Source of the DNA: Plasmodiophora brassicae
Lineage: Eukaryota; Endomyxa: Phytomyxea; Phytomyxea; Plasmodiophorida
NCBI GenBank assembly: GCA_036867785.1
Contig: CP145418.1
Location: forward strand, 186,001 to 250,000
Direction of reading: 5' to 3'
DNA length: 64,000 nucleotides
Positions 63,976 to 64,000 of the stretch are shown here, piece after piece. Under the pieces are notes generated by a model. That model ran no database searches, was not told the origin of the DNA, and saw only the letters and a program-made list of their open reading frames with translations. Every line of letters begins with the position of its first letter. Within the stretch, counting starts at the first letter, position 1. A program made the translations under genes and the position numbers.

Positions 63976-64000
63976 GTGTCAAGTCATGCCGTAAGCAAAT

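Overview
The window is nuclear DNA of a eukaryote, most likely a compact-genome protist. Coding genes are split by very short GT-AG introns (those resolved here are about 48-80 bp, most 51-66 bp, one of 117 bp). Genes sit on both strands, often in divergent pairs with 100-250 bp between starts. The content is strictly eukaryotic: NUP88, BET1 and another Qc-SNARE, TFIIA gamma, HSBP1, a COPI-associated protein and two nuclear tRNA-Lys genes. Uniform introns near 60 bp and moderately high GC would suit a plasmodiophorid-like rhizarian, but that is an inference; the sequence alone does not name the organism.

Layout. 0-14 kb holds housekeeping genes: an ABHD18-like hydrolase, two tandem metallo-beta-lactamase-fold proteins, NUP88, a small membrane protein, a DYRK/CLK-like kinase, a coiled protein and a PGM2-type phosphosugar mutase. 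14.3-22.3 kb is a five-copy array of intronless ~10-TM membrane proteins (two on minus, then three on plus, the first plus copy decayed). 22.4-27.6 kb carries a Tudor-domain protein, a GTPase-PH fusion, HSBP1, a two-TM protein and a COPI-associated protein. 27.8-33.0 kb is a nested mobile element: a TAA-flanked terminal-inverted-repeat element interrupted by a 4.3 kb foldback-like element with minisatellite arms and a LINE reverse-transcriptase fossil. 33-45.7 kb returns to housekeeping genes: BET1, an ABC transporter, an ICE1-like protein, a second Qc-SNARE, a glycosyltransferase-like protein, TFIIA gamma, a nucleoside hydrolase and an enoyl-CoA isomerase. 46.6-47.9 kb is a membrane-anchored GH16 glucanase.

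From about 48 kb to 62 kb the region is accessory: a 254-bp near-perfect inverted duplication, a 638-bp hAT-like element with 8-bp target duplication, decayed transposon sequence, two identical tRNA-Lys genes, three paralogues of a secreted/membrane His/Gln-rich family, and scrambled LINE fragments. The right edge has a methyltransferase-like gene and a Gly/Ser-rich protein that runs off the window.

Functionally there are hints of a membrane-traffic set (BET1, syntaxin-8-like SNARE, COPI-associated protein, Rab-like GTPase) and a nucleotide/pentose salvage pair (nucleoside hydrolase, PGM2/phosphopentomutase). The most unusual coding observation is that both Qc-SNAREs carry histidine where the zero-layer glutamine is expected. 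Most gene starts and splice sites were read by eye and should be taken as models.
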